Made by a program: the position numbers and the translations under genes
Assembly (NCBI GenBank): GCA_965661115.1
Contig: CBFICO010000070.1
Location: 1 to 12,156, forward strand
From: UBA6770 sp965661115
Lineage (GTDB): Bacteria; Bacteroidota; Bacteroidia; Flavobacteriales_G; Salibacteraceae
DNA length: 12,156 bases
Direction of reading: 5' to 3'
Notes under the pieces: model-generated
What the model was told of the DNA's origin: nothing
Database searches by the model: none
What the model saw: only the letters and a program-made list of their open reading frames with translations
Part shown: in pieces, positions 1 to 8,858 of the stretch
Numbering within the stretch: position 1 is the stretch's first letter
Layout: each line of letters starts with the position of its first letter

Positions 1-2149
1 AAAACACAGCGCTATCAACCGCAACATTGTCGAAGGTATATCCAGAAATTATCAGCTCACCATCTTTGTTGTAACGCTCTATATATGAGTCGTTTTCTAG
101 GTCTTCTTTTGTCTCCATTAAACCAAGCGTAATCCAACTATCAATGCCTTTAACAAACTCCCCAAAAACTCTGAAATCTAATCCAGTTGCATAGCCGCTA
201 GAAGAGTTTTCGGCATAATAGCGAATTCGAACATTATCAATTTCATAAGGAATTAAGTCGTTGTATTTTTTATAATATGCTTCAGAAGTAAGTTTAAATG
301 GACGATTAAACATGGTGAAGTTGTAGTCTGACCCAAATACCAAATGAATACTCTCTTGCGCTCTGATATTAGGGTTTACAATTCCATTAATGTTTCTCAT
401 TTCGCGGTAAAATGGTGGTTGATGATAATATCCCCAGGCAAGCCTGAACAACCAATCTTTTTTCCAGTTAGGTTTCAGTGCAACCGATGCCCGTGGACTA
501 ATGGTTGTTTGTCCGTTAAAATCCCAAAAGTTAGCTCTAACACCAATGGTAAAAGACAGTTCATTTGAATCTAAATCTAGGGTCTTTTTAAGCTGAAAGT
601 ATCCCATAATCCTCTGAGAAAGAATATCGTTGTTTGAACGGACCGACCGTTTCATATCCACCGTTTGACGCGGACTTTGCGGTACAGGATTTAAAGTGTC
701 GGAATCTAAAAATGTCCAGTTTAAATCATTAACCCCTTGAGGTGAGGCGTAACCCGTTGAATCCTGATATTCCCATTCTTTTAATCTGTCGTTTATTTCT
801 TCGAGTTGATAACGACCTCCCCAATCTATTTGAGCAAACTTAGAGTAATGCGTTCCCTTGTGTTGCAAGTTAGCCACATTAGCCTCGAGGTAGTTTCTAG
901 CGTGATTAATAAAACCACCAACACCTCGGTTAAATTTAACCTCGCCAAAGTTTTCGCTTCCTAAATCTCGATCCAATTCATCTAATCTGTAAGCACCAAC
1001 AATATCAAAAGTTTCGCTTTCTACGGTTCTAAAAAAGGACGATATAAATCGTAGGCTAGTTTTTTTTGAGGGCTTGAATGTAGCGCTTAAAGATGCTGTT
1101 CCGGTGGAGTAAGAGTCCACTTCTTGGCCGTCGAAAAATATACTGAGCTGCAATGCTTCGTTTACGTTACCAAATTCAGTTTCTCTAGATTGCGGTACAA
1201 ACAAATAATGGTTTTGTGAAGCGTTTAACAGCAAACCCAATTCCCATTCGGTATTGATTTGATAGGTAAAATAACCTTGATAATCAATGAATTGGGGTTG
1301 ATATTCGGCTTGTGTTTGTAACCCCTGCAATACATACTGATTGGTCCTGTATCTAATTCCATGTATTTGAGTAAACCGATAGTCTTTTGAAGCATCCCCA
1401 TAATGAGCTGTTGCTCCTAACAAACTAACGCTTGCCGAACCCTCTGGCTTGCTTGGACGTTTGTATTTAATGTCTAAAACAGAAGACATTTTATCGCCAT
1501 ATACCGCATCAAACCCACCAGCAGAAAACAATACATTTTCAACCAAATCGGAATTGGTAAAGCTAAGCCCCTCTTGTTGTCCGCTGCGAATTAAAAATGG
1601 ACGGTAAACCTCCATATCGTTTACATAAATGAGGTTTTCGTCAAAGTTTCCACCACGTACATTGTAGGTGCTACTTAATTCGTTGTTTGATGCTACCCCT
1701 GGCATGGTAAACAAAATGGCTTCAAAATTTCCGCTAGGTGTAGGGAGCTTTTCGGTGAATTTTGGATCAATTTTTATGAGGTTAGTCGTCCGGTTACGTT
1801 CTTCAGATACCATAAACTCCTTGAACGTTTCGGATTTGCTTTTCATGCTGATGTTGGCTGTTTTTTCTTGCCACGGTTTTAAGTTTAGAAGAAAACGTTG
1901 AGTTTCATATCCAATAAATGAAAAGGCCACCGTAACGAAACTGTCAGCAGGAATTGTAATTCTGTAACTACCGTCGTTTTTTGAGCTAACCCCTAATCCC
2001 GAACCGGGAATTGAGATACTTACAGCAGGCATTTTGCTTCCTGTGGAATCGGATATAACACCTTTTAGAATAGCGGTTTTTTGAGCTAAAACACCAGTAC
2101 TAAACAGCAGCGCAGCGGCTATAAAAAAAATTGAATGCTTCAAGCTCAT
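1..2149 (-). CDS. TonB-dependent outer-membrane receptor, 5' part (C-terminus beyond the left edge)
   Basis: I translated this frame from ATG at 2149; it stays open for 716 codons to the window edge, so the 3' end is missing. Residues 1-22 form a Sec signal peptide (hydrophobic core, then VLA before Gln23). Residues about 28-103 resemble the carboxypeptidase-regulatory-like beta-sandwich common in Bacteroidota receptors (GVISDSTG, then a GYE motif near 80). A plug domain follows (about 115-230) with YNVRGGNFDENLIYVND at 162-178 and GGFDAVYGDKMSSVLDI at 211-227. The rest is the aromatic-rich, alternating pattern of a 22-strand barrel. Such proteins import siderophores, vitamins or oligomers across the outer membrane using TonB energy. 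No SusD-like partner is visible and it lacks the usual SusC look, so a glycan substrate is not indicated; the substrate is unknown. It lies 66 nt after ilvE with its own -7-like element, so it is probably transcribed separately. The class call is firm. Confidence 0.93.
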   Translation of the reverse strand, partial: MSLKHSIFFIAAALLFSTGVLAQKTAILKGVISDSTGSKMPAVSISIPGSGLGVSSKNDGSYRITIPADSFVTVAFSFIGYETQRFLLNLKPWQEKTANISMKSKSETFKEFMVSEERNRTTNLIKIDPKFTEKLPTPSGNFEAILFTMPGVASNNELSSTYNVRGGNFDENLIYVNDMEVYRPFLIRSGQQEGLSFTNSDLVENVLFSAGGFDAVYGDKMSSVLDIKYKRPSKPEGSASVSLLGATAHYGDASKDYRFTQIHGIRYRTNQYVLQGLQTQAEYQPQFIDYQGYFTYQINTEWELGLLLNASQNHYLFVPQSRETEFGNVNEALQLSIFFDGQEVDSYSTGTASLSATFKPSKKTSLRFISSFFRTVESETFDIVGAYRLDELDRDLGSENFGEVKFNRGVGGFINHARNYLEANVANLQHKGTHYSKFAQIDWGGRYQLEEINDRLKEWEYQDSTGYASPQGVNDLNWTFLDSDTLNPVPQSPRQTVDMKRSVRSNNDILSQRIMGYFQLKKTLDLDSNELSFTIGVRANFWDFNGQTTISPRASVALKPNWKKDWLFRLAWGYYHQPPFYREMRNINGIVNPNIRAQESIHLVFGSDYNFTMFNRPFKLTSEAYYKKYNDLIPYEIDNVRIRYYAENSSSGYATGLDFRVFGEFVKGIDSWITLGLMETKEDLENDSYIERYNKDGELIISGYTFDNVAVDSAVF

Positions 2150-2156
2150 TGACCTG

Positions 2157-2164
2157 CAAATGTA
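2157..2164 (-). promoter_or_regulatory. Candidate Bacteroidota -7 element for the TonB-dependent receptor gene
   Basis: The minus strand reads TACATTTG here, an exact match to the Bacteroidota -7 consensus TAnnTTTG. Only 7 nt separate it from the ATG at 2149, so transcription would start at or next to the start codon and give a very short or absent leader. No convincing TTTG -33 element is visible 17-23 nt upstream; a weak AGCG/CGCT dyad (2181-2194) lies there instead. An internal start is unlikely because the signal peptide begins at this ATG. Confidence 0.4.
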
Positions 2165-2215
2165 AAATAGAGATTCACAGAGCGCATGAACGCTTTAAAT
2201 AACTAGATATTGTGG

Positions 2216-3283
2216 TTAAACTTTTACCAACCACTGAGGGTAATCGCTTACTCTTCCTCTCTTAAGATCGTTAAGATAGCCTGCAATTTTGTTGCTAAAC
2301 TCTCTGGTTTCAACAGCAGGAAGCTTGTAGTCAATTTCTTCTATTCCAATTTCGGAAATCTGAGCGATAGTGGCTGCGGTTCCAACTCCAAAAGCTTCGG
2401 TAAGCTTTTCTGATTCTAAACCTTCTTTAAGTTCTTGCACATAAACATCACGCTCTTCTACTTTCATTCCCCAGTCTTTGGCAATGGTTAAAATGCTATC
2501 TCTGGTAATTCCGGATAGGATAGAAGTTGAAGTTTTTGGAGTAATAATAGTTCCGTCAAGAACAAACATCGCGTTCATGGTTCCAGACTCTTCAATTCGC
2601 TCGTGTTTTTTTGCATCAGTCCAAAGCAACTGATCGTAACCTGCTTCAAAACCTTCTCTTGCAGGTAATAAAGAAGCAGCGTAATTTCCGCTGGTTTTTG
2701 CAGATCCAACGCCACCTTCCATAGCTCTGGAATAGTTGGTTTCTATTTTTACTTTAACCGGTTTTGAGTAGTATGCTCCAGAAGGCGATAAGATTACCAT
2801 AAAGCGATACTTACCCGATGGTTTTACACCTAAAAACTCTTCGGTTCCAAACATAAAAGGTCGTATATACATTGAGCTTTCTTCCCCTTTTGGCATCCAA
2901 GTTCTGTCTAAATCAACAAGCTTGCGAACCGCTTCAATAAAAATTTCTTCTGGCAGTTCAGCCATGCAAAGTCTTCTGGCGGAATGGTTTAATCTTTTTG
3001 CGTTGGCATCTGGTCTAAAAATTAGAATATCTCCGTTGTCGGTTGAGTGTGCTTTTAATCCTTCAAAAATTGATTGGCCGTAATGTATGAAACTGGTTGC
3101 TGGACTCATTTCAATGTTTTGAAAAGGCTTTATTTCTAGGTTGCTCCACATACCGTTTTCAAAATCTGCCACAAACATGTGGTCTGTAAAGGTTTTTCCA
3201 AACTGTAATTCAATTTGTTCGTTGGTTTCTAGTCTAGAGGCAGTTACAGGCGTAACCTTCATGTCAATTTTTTCGCCAATCAT
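2216..3283 (-). CDS. ilvE: Branched-chain amino acid aminotransferase (class IV PLP enzyme)
   Basis: Cytosolic PLP enzyme that interconverts valine, leucine and isoleucine with their 2-keto acids, using 2-oxoglutarate/glutamate as the partner; it is the last step of branched-chain amino acid synthesis and the first of their breakdown. The 355-residue length fits the longer BCAT (ilvE_II-type) subfamily. Visible motifs: HYGQSIFEGLKA at 67-78, the PLP-binding lysine K196 in GSAKTSGNYAAS, the ERIEESGTMN segment (229-237) that contributes cofactor-ring contacts, and GVGTAA (299-304) that binds the cofactor phosphate. Nothing appears truncated. The ATG at 3283 lies 20 nt behind a good -7 element; M8 is a possible alternative start. 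It ends in TAA. Both neighbours are functionally unrelated, and the operon terminator upstream plus its own promoter suggest a monocistronic gene. Confidence 0.96.
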   Translation of the reverse strand: MIGEKIDMKVTPVTASRLETNEQIELQFGKTFTDHMFVADFENGMWSNLEIKPFQNIEMSPATSFIHYGQSIFEGLKAHSTDNGDILIFRPDANAKRLNHSARRLCMAELPEEIFIEAVRKLVDLDRTWMPKGEESSMYIRPFMFGTEEFLGVKPSGKYRFMVILSPSGAYYSKPVKVKIETNYSRAMEGGVGSAKTSGNYAASLLPAREGFEAGYDQLLWTDAKKHERIEESGTMNAMFVLDGTIITPKTSTSILSGITRDSILTIAKDWGMKVEERDVYVQELKEGLESEKLTEAFGVGTAATIAQISEIGIEEIDYKLPAVETREFSNKIAGYLNDLKRGRVSDYPQWLVKV

Positions 3284-3303
3284 ACAGGAAATTTTTGCGA
3301 GTG

Positions 3304-3335
3304 CAAAAGTAACACATTTAAGAGGGATGTAAAAA
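3304..3335 (-). promoter_or_regulatory. Probable ilvE promoter
   Basis: The minus strand carries TACTTTTG at 3304-3311, an exact match to the TAnnTTTG -7 element of Bacteroidota sigma factors, 20 nt upstream of the ilvE ATG. A T-rich stretch, TTTTTA (3330-3335), sits 18 nt further up, in the position of the -33 element, but it is a poor match to TTTG. A GCCTA-AA-TAGGC palindrome (3336-3347) directly abuts it. Confidence 0.6.
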
Positions 3336-3347
3336 GCCTAAATAGGC
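3336..3347. repeat. 12-bp palindrome next to the ilvE -33 region
   Basis: The sequence GCCTAAATAGGC consists of 5-bp arms around AA. It abuts the presumed -33 region of ilvE on its upstream side, where an operator could lie. On the minus strand it is followed by T5, so it could also act as a weak second terminator behind the bat operon, although the stem is very short. Confidence 0.35.
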
Positions 3348-3415
3348 AATAGGTGTTAAACGGTTTTATTTACCAGAAATCTAATGTGTATTAGTGGATA
3401 TATGAAGTAAGTGGG

Positions 3416-3443
3416 AAGAAAAGAATCTCAAACAAGAGATTCT
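3416..3443 (-). terminator. Rho-independent terminator-like hairpin after batE
   Basis: A perfect 8-bp inverted repeat, AGAATCTC (3422-3429) and GAGATTCT (3436-3443), encloses a 6-nt loop. In the minus-strand transcript it lies 19 nt after the batE stop codon and runs into UUUUCUUCC, a U-rich tail. The stem is AT-rich, so termination may be modest, but position and orientation fit the end of the bat operon. Confidence 0.6.
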
Positions 3444-3446
3444 CGA

Positions 3447-3462
3447 AACAAACTGGTTTGTT
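3447..3462 (-). repeat. Short dyad immediately after the batE stop
   Basis: AACAAAC and GTTTGTT form perfect 7-bp arms around TG, directly adjoining the batE TAG. In RNA it would fold with a tetraloop and about 6 pairs. It stands in tandem with the terminator-like hairpin downstream and may help protect the 3' end or assist termination. Confidence 0.4.
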
Positions 3463-4223
3463 CTAGAACCTTTTCACGTCTTCTAAAGGAGCCCAGCCTT
3501 CATTTCCGTCCGGAAGACTTACTCGAACCCATTTATTTACCTCTTCGAGCACGTTTACAGTGGTTCCTTCGTGAACAATAAATAAATCAGCACTGCTGCT
3601 TTTTGGTTCAGCTTTCACAGATAAGGAACCTGCAAAGACTACAGCTTGGTTTTCGGATTTTACGTAGTTATATGCACTCAAACCTGAAGTGATGCTCAGT
3701 AATGCTGTAAGTAGAAATCCGAACGAGGTGAAGAAGGCCAATTTCTTTAAAGCTACGCTGGCAGAAAGAAGATAGAATCCAATTAGCACCACAAAAATCA
3801 TAAAGGCAACAACACACAATATTGCCCAAGAATCGATTGACATTAAGTTCCGCACATATGACCAGACTTTTACTACAATCGGCTGTGGTACAGAGTTTAT
3901 TCTATCCGTAATTTGGCTTCGAGCCATATTCAGGTTAAACTCAATATCTTTATCAAAAGGAGCCAGTTTATGCGCTTTTTCTAGGTAGTAAATTGAAGGG
4001 GCTAGGTTGTTCGTTTTAAAATAGCTGTTACCCAAATTATAGAACAAGTTTGGTGAAGCGAAATTTGCGTTAACAACCTTTGAATACAAGGTGATAGCGC
4101 TGTCGTATTCCCCTTGCTCATAGGCTTGGTTCCCAGATTGCGCTAGTTGGTAGTAGTAATTGGTTTCACTGCCTGCAAAAGCCGCAAGCGCGTTAAAAGC
4201 GAATAATAAAGCGATTAACTTTT

Positions 4224-4227
<4 letters not shown>
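3463..4227 (-). CDS. batE: BatE: TPR protein with two TM segments and a C-terminal SH3 domain
   Basis: Last gene of the Bat cluster, 254 residues. Residues 1-19 look like a signal peptide. TPR repeats follow at about 25-100 (FYNLGNSYFKTNNLAPSIYYLEKAHKLAP is cut across 62-90). Hydrophobic helices lie at about 133-154 and 163-186, separated by a short KK-containing loop, and residues about 193-252 resemble a bacterial SH3 domain (VKAEPKSSSADLFIVHEGT, then W233, and GNEGWAP at 241-247). Inferred topology: TPR and SH3 both periplasmic, with a cytosolic hairpin loop. TPRs bind partner proteins; bacterial SH3 domains often bind peptidoglycan or proteins, so a wall-anchoring role is possible but not shown. 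The ATG overlaps the batD stop (ATGA), implying translational coupling. Stop is TAG, followed by tandem dyads. Confidence 0.9.
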
Positions 4228-6050
<1,823 letters not shown>

Positions 6051-6056
6051 ATTGTG

Positions 6057-6821
6057 TTACCAGTCCTTCTCAATTTGAACTTTTTTCACCTTTACTTTTT
6101 TCTTTTTTAGGTCCTCTTGGGTTTGTTTTTCTTCGTCTTCTAGCATTTGCAACAAACGCTCAGCATCTTCTTTAGACATTTGATCTTCTTTGGGTTCACC
6201 TTCTTGAGATTGCTGTTCTTTTTCTTCATCTCCTTCAGACTTTTCTTGCTGTTGGTCTTGCTGGTCTTGATTTTCTTCTTGGTTTTCCTTGTTTTCTTGG
6301 TTTTCTTGATCTTGTTTGTCTTGGTTTTCTTTATCCTGATTCTGCTGATCTTGATTTTGTTGCTGCTGCTGTTGTTGATTTTGTTGTTGTTCTAATAGTT
6401 TTTTTGCCACGGCTAAATTGTAGCGTGTTTCGTGGTCGTTTGGATTAATTCTCAATGAATTTTTGTAAGCTTCTATTGCTTCTTTAATTTTTTGAGATTG
6501 CAAGTAAGAGTTCCCTAGGTTGTGATAAGCTTTTGAGCGTAGGCTATCGTTTTCGCTGTTTTTTGCAATGCGTCTGAACTCTCTTACAGCCTCGTCCATT
6601 TTCTTTTGGCGGTAGTATGTATTGGCAGTGTTGAACTCTGCTTCGGTGTAATTTGGGTTTTTAGCCAACGCTTCTGCATATTTATTGAGGGCAGTTTCAT
6701 AATCTTCTTTTGCAAAAGCTTCGTTACCGTTATTTAGGTCGAATTTTGCAGTTTGTGACACAGCAATGCTTGAAATTAGACATGCTGCGGCAGAACCAAC
6801 GATATGTATAAAAACCTTCAT
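6057..6821 (-). CDS. batC: BatC: secreted TPR protein with a Q/N/E/D/K-rich tail
   Basis: 254 residues. A hydrophobic N-terminal segment (about 4-20) ends in AVSQ and reads as a signal peptide, or possibly an uncleaved anchor. Three to four TPR units follow at about 26-142 (NGNEAFAKEDYETALNKYAE; AYHNLGNSYLQSQKIKEAIE; LRINPNDHETRYNLAVAKK). Residues about 144-217 are almost entirely Gln, Asn, Glu, Asp and Lys. A charged C-terminal helix (MSKEDAERLLQMLEDEEK) leads to a terminal EKDW, a tail I recognise from other BatC proteins. No TM helix apart from the N-terminus, so the likely site is the periplasm. TPRs suggest a scaffold for the vWA proteins. Its ATG shares one base with the batB stop (TAATG). 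The low-complexity tract creates long non-coding open frames on the opposite strand. Confidence 0.92.
   Translation of the reverse strand: MKVFIHIVGSAAACLISSIAVSQTAKFDLNNGNEAFAKEDYETALNKYAEALAKNPNYTEAEFNTANTYYRQKKMDEAVREFRRIAKNSENDSLRSKAYHNLGNSYLQSQKIKEAIEAYKNSLRINPNDHETRYNLAVAKKLLEQQQNQQQQQQQNQDQQNQDKENQDKQDQENQENKENQEENQDQQDQQQEKSEGDEEKEQQSQEGEPKEDQMSKEDAERLLQMLEDEEKQTQEDLKKKKVKVKKVQIEKDW
6171..6392 (-). repeat. Low-complexity Q/N/E/D/K-rich coding tract in batC
   Basis: This stretch encodes residues about 144-217 of BatC. It starts with Gln/Asn runs (QQQNQQQQQQQNQ) and continues with degenerate QDKENQDKQDQENQ-type units before becoming acidic. Unlike the batD tract it mixes codons, so it is less slippage-prone. 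It predicts a disordered, strongly charged tail. Confidence 0.9.
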
Positions 6822-7864
6822 TATACCTTAGAATTTGGCTCAAACAATTTAAGATTACTGATAAACTGGTTTTTTCTTTCGCTCACAAAAAATTCTAAAA
6901 TCAAAAAGAAAAGTCCAATTGCTACAAAGTATTGAAAGCGGTCTTCGTAATCGGTGAACAATTGAGTACCTATTTCTGCTTTATCCAATTGCTCTAATTC
7001 ATCAAGAATTTGGTTTAATCCAGCATCCGAATTTGTAGCTCTGATGTAATAACCATCACCAGCAGTAGCTATTTCTTTTAAGGTAGATTCATTTAAGCGA
7101 GTAACAATGCTGTTTCCTTCTTTGTCTTTTCTAAAACCGATTTTTCGTCCGTTTTGATAGAGTGGAATTGGAACACCTGCTGTTGTAGCCATGCCCACAG
7201 TATAAACTTGAATTCCTTTTTCATTTGCTTCATTGGCAGCTTCAACGGCATCTTCTTGGTGGTTTTCTCCATCGGTAATAATTATGATGGCTTTACCGGC
7301 AGCGCTTTTCTCGTCGAATGATTTTGTGCATCGTTTTATGGCTGCACCAATGTTGGTTCCTTGCGTTGGAATAATATCCGTGCTTACCGTTCTTAAAAAC
7401 AGCTTGGCAGCCGATAAGTCAGAGGTGAGTGGTAGTTGGGTGTAGGCTTCACCACCAAAAACGACAATCCCAATTCTGTCTGAATGCAATCGTTCCACCA
7501 ATTTTGATATAGCTCTTTTAGATTTTTCTAAACGATTGGGTTTTAGATCTTCGGCTAACATACTGTTACTGAGGTCTAAAGCAATCATTATGTCAATTCC
7601 TTCACGTTTTACCTCTTCTAGCTTGGAGCCGATTTGTGGATTAGCTAATCCGATTACAAAAAACAAATAAGCCAATGAGAATAGAGTAGTTTTTAGCCCC
7701 AGCTTGTAGGTGGCTTTTAGTGGGATATTGTTATCCAAAAGATGAAGGTCCGTGAATTCTTTCAGTTTTTTGGTGCGCCAACTTTTGTACAAAAAGAAGA
7801 CTATCCAAATCACCGGAATACCAAGTAAAGCCCACAATATGTCTGGATTTTCTAATCGATACAT
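6821..7864 (-). CDS. batB: BatB: membrane-anchored vWA protein
   Basis: 347 residues from the ATG at 7864. A longer version from TTG at 7873 exists, but the ATG gives MYRLENPD, the usual family start, and stands 1 nt after the batA stop. Hydrophobic segments lie at about 9-26, 58-74 and 311-327. Between the second and third is a vWA domain (about 90-290) with a complete MIDAS metal site: DLSNS at 97-101, T170 in GTN and D198 in ITDGEN. MIDAS sites bind Mg2+ and mediate divalent-metal-dependent protein binding. Lys/Arg after TM1 places the first loop in the cytosol, so the vWA domain is probably periplasmic. It is a paralogue of BatA with shared SMLAEDLKPNRLE, indicating old tandem duplication. 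The stop shares one base with the batC ATG. The partners are presumably BatA and the TPR proteins. Confidence 0.94.
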   Translation of the reverse strand: MYRLENPDILWALLGIPVIWIVFFLYKSWRTKKLKEFTDLHLLDNNIPLKATYKLGLKTTLFSLAYLFFVIGLANPQIGSKLEEVKREGIDIMIALDLSNSMLAEDLKPNRLEKSKRAISKLVERLHSDRIGIVVFGGEAYTQLPLTSDLSAAKLFLRTVSTDIIPTQGTNIGAAIKRCTKSFDEKSAAGKAIIIITDGENHQEDAVEAANEANEKGIQVYTVGMATTAGVPIPLYQNGRKIGFRKDKEGNSIVTRLNESTLKEIATAGDGYYIRATNSDAGLNQILDELEQLDKAEIGTQLFTDYEDRFQYFVAIGLFFLILEFFVSERKNQFISNLKLFEPNSKV

Positions 7865-7865
7865 T

Positions 7866-8858
7866 TTATACAATAGATCTAAACCAAGTATTTTTCAGTA
7901 AGAATTCTAATCCTACCAATGCCAAACCAGCAATTAGCCACGGGAAGAATTCTTCTGTTCTGTTTTTGTATTCTGTTACTTCAATTTTTGATTTTTCGAG
8001 TTGGTCAATTTCAGCATAAATCTGAGCAAGCTTATCATTGTCGGTTGCTCTAAAGTATTTACCGTCGGTAGATTTTGCAATTTGCTGCAAAGTAGCCTCA
8101 TCAATTTTTACATCAATGTTTTGATACTGAATACCAAATGGTGTTTGAACAGGGTAGGGAGCTTGACCGTTGGTACCCACACCAATGGTATATACTCGTA
8201 TTCCAAAGGTTTTGGCAATATCGGCAGCAGTTAGAGGTGGAATAGCACCTGTGGTGTTATAACCATCAGTAAGTAGAATAATAACTTTACTTTTTGCCTC
8301 TGAATTTTTTAGTCGATTTACGGAGTTGGCTAATCCCATACCAATAGCAGTTCCGTCTTCAATCATTCCGTTTTTTATTTCGCTAAAAAGGTTTTTAAGC
8401 ACATCGTGGTCAGTAGTTAAAGGGCACTGAGTAAAGCTCTCGCCTGAATAAACTACTAAACCGATTCTGTCTGTGGGTCGTTTTGCAATAAAATCTACGG
8501 CAACATTTTTAGACGCCTCTAAGCGATTGGGCTTAAGGTCTTCGGCTAACATACTGCCTGAAATATCTAAGGCTAAAACAATGTCAATTCCTTCAGTGTT
8601 TATGTCTTGCCAAGAGCTTGAACTTTGTGGTCTGGCCAAGGCGACGATTATAACTCCAACGGCCAATAAACGCAGAGCAATAATTCCGCGATAAGCAGTT
8701 GATTTAAAAGAGTTTTTAGAAGAAACAAAAGCCAATGAAGGCAACTTTACTTTTGCTTTGTTGGAGTTATATTTCCAAACATAGTAAGCAGTAATTGCAG
8801 GTAAAATCAGCAACGCCCAGAACCATTCTTTATTCGCAAATTCTATCCCTTCTAACAT
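7866..8858 (-). CDS. batA: BatA: membrane-anchored vWA protein
   Basis: 330 residues. TM segments at about 12-29, 58-75 and 305-322 flank a vWA domain (about 90-290) with an intact MIDAS: DISGS at 98-102, T170 in DGTAIG and D198 in LLTDGYN. A short basic loop (KYNSNKAKVK) after the first TM helix argues for a cytosolic loop and a periplasmic vWA domain. In the known cluster order BatA precedes BatB, as here; the two share SMLAEDLKPNRLEAS/KS, a DRIGxVV strand and a Q-x-PLT motif. The ATG overlaps the preceding stop by one base (TAATG), which implies coupled translation and near-stoichiometric synthesis. Role inferred from family: a metal-dependent adhesion component of the Bat complex, historically linked to aerotolerance in Bacteroides, with no proven molecular activity. 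Confidence 0.94.
   Translation of the reverse strand: MLEGIEFANKEWFWALLILPAITAYYVWKYNSNKAKVKLPSLAFVSSKNSFKSTAYRGIIALRLLAVGVIIVALARPQSSSSWQDINTEGIDIVLALDISGSMLAEDLKPNRLEASKNVAVDFIAKRPTDRIGLVVYSGESFTQCPLTTDHDVLKNLFSEIKNGMIEDGTAIGMGLANSVNRLKNSEAKSKVIILLTDGYNTTGAIPPLTAADIAKTFGIRVYTIGVGTNGQAPYPVQTPFGIQYQNIDVKIDEATLQQIAKSTDGKYFRATDNDKLAQIYAEIDQLEKSKIEVTEYKNRTEEFFPWLIAGLALVGLEFLLKNTWFRSIV

Noticed and set aside
1668..1901. Plus-strand open frames within the receptor gene (also 344-568)
   Set aside because: They lie antisense to a continuous 716-codon coding frame with clear receptor motifs and show no recognisable domain or start context.
2181..2194. AGCG/CGCT hairpin as ilvE terminator
   Set aside because: Only 4 bp of stem and no T-run on the minus strand; too weak to call.
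6147..6395. Plus-strand open frame encoding a very hydrophobic Leu/Phe-rich 82-residue peptide
   Set aside because: It is the antisense of the BatC Gln/Asn/Glu tract (CAA, GAA and AAC codons read backwards give Leu, Phe and Val codons), so its membrane-protein look is a composition artefact.
7865..7873. TTG start for batB, overlapping batA by 8 nt
   Set aside because: The ATG at 7864 gives the usual family N-terminus MYRLENPD and a compact TAA-A-ATG junction like the others in the operon.
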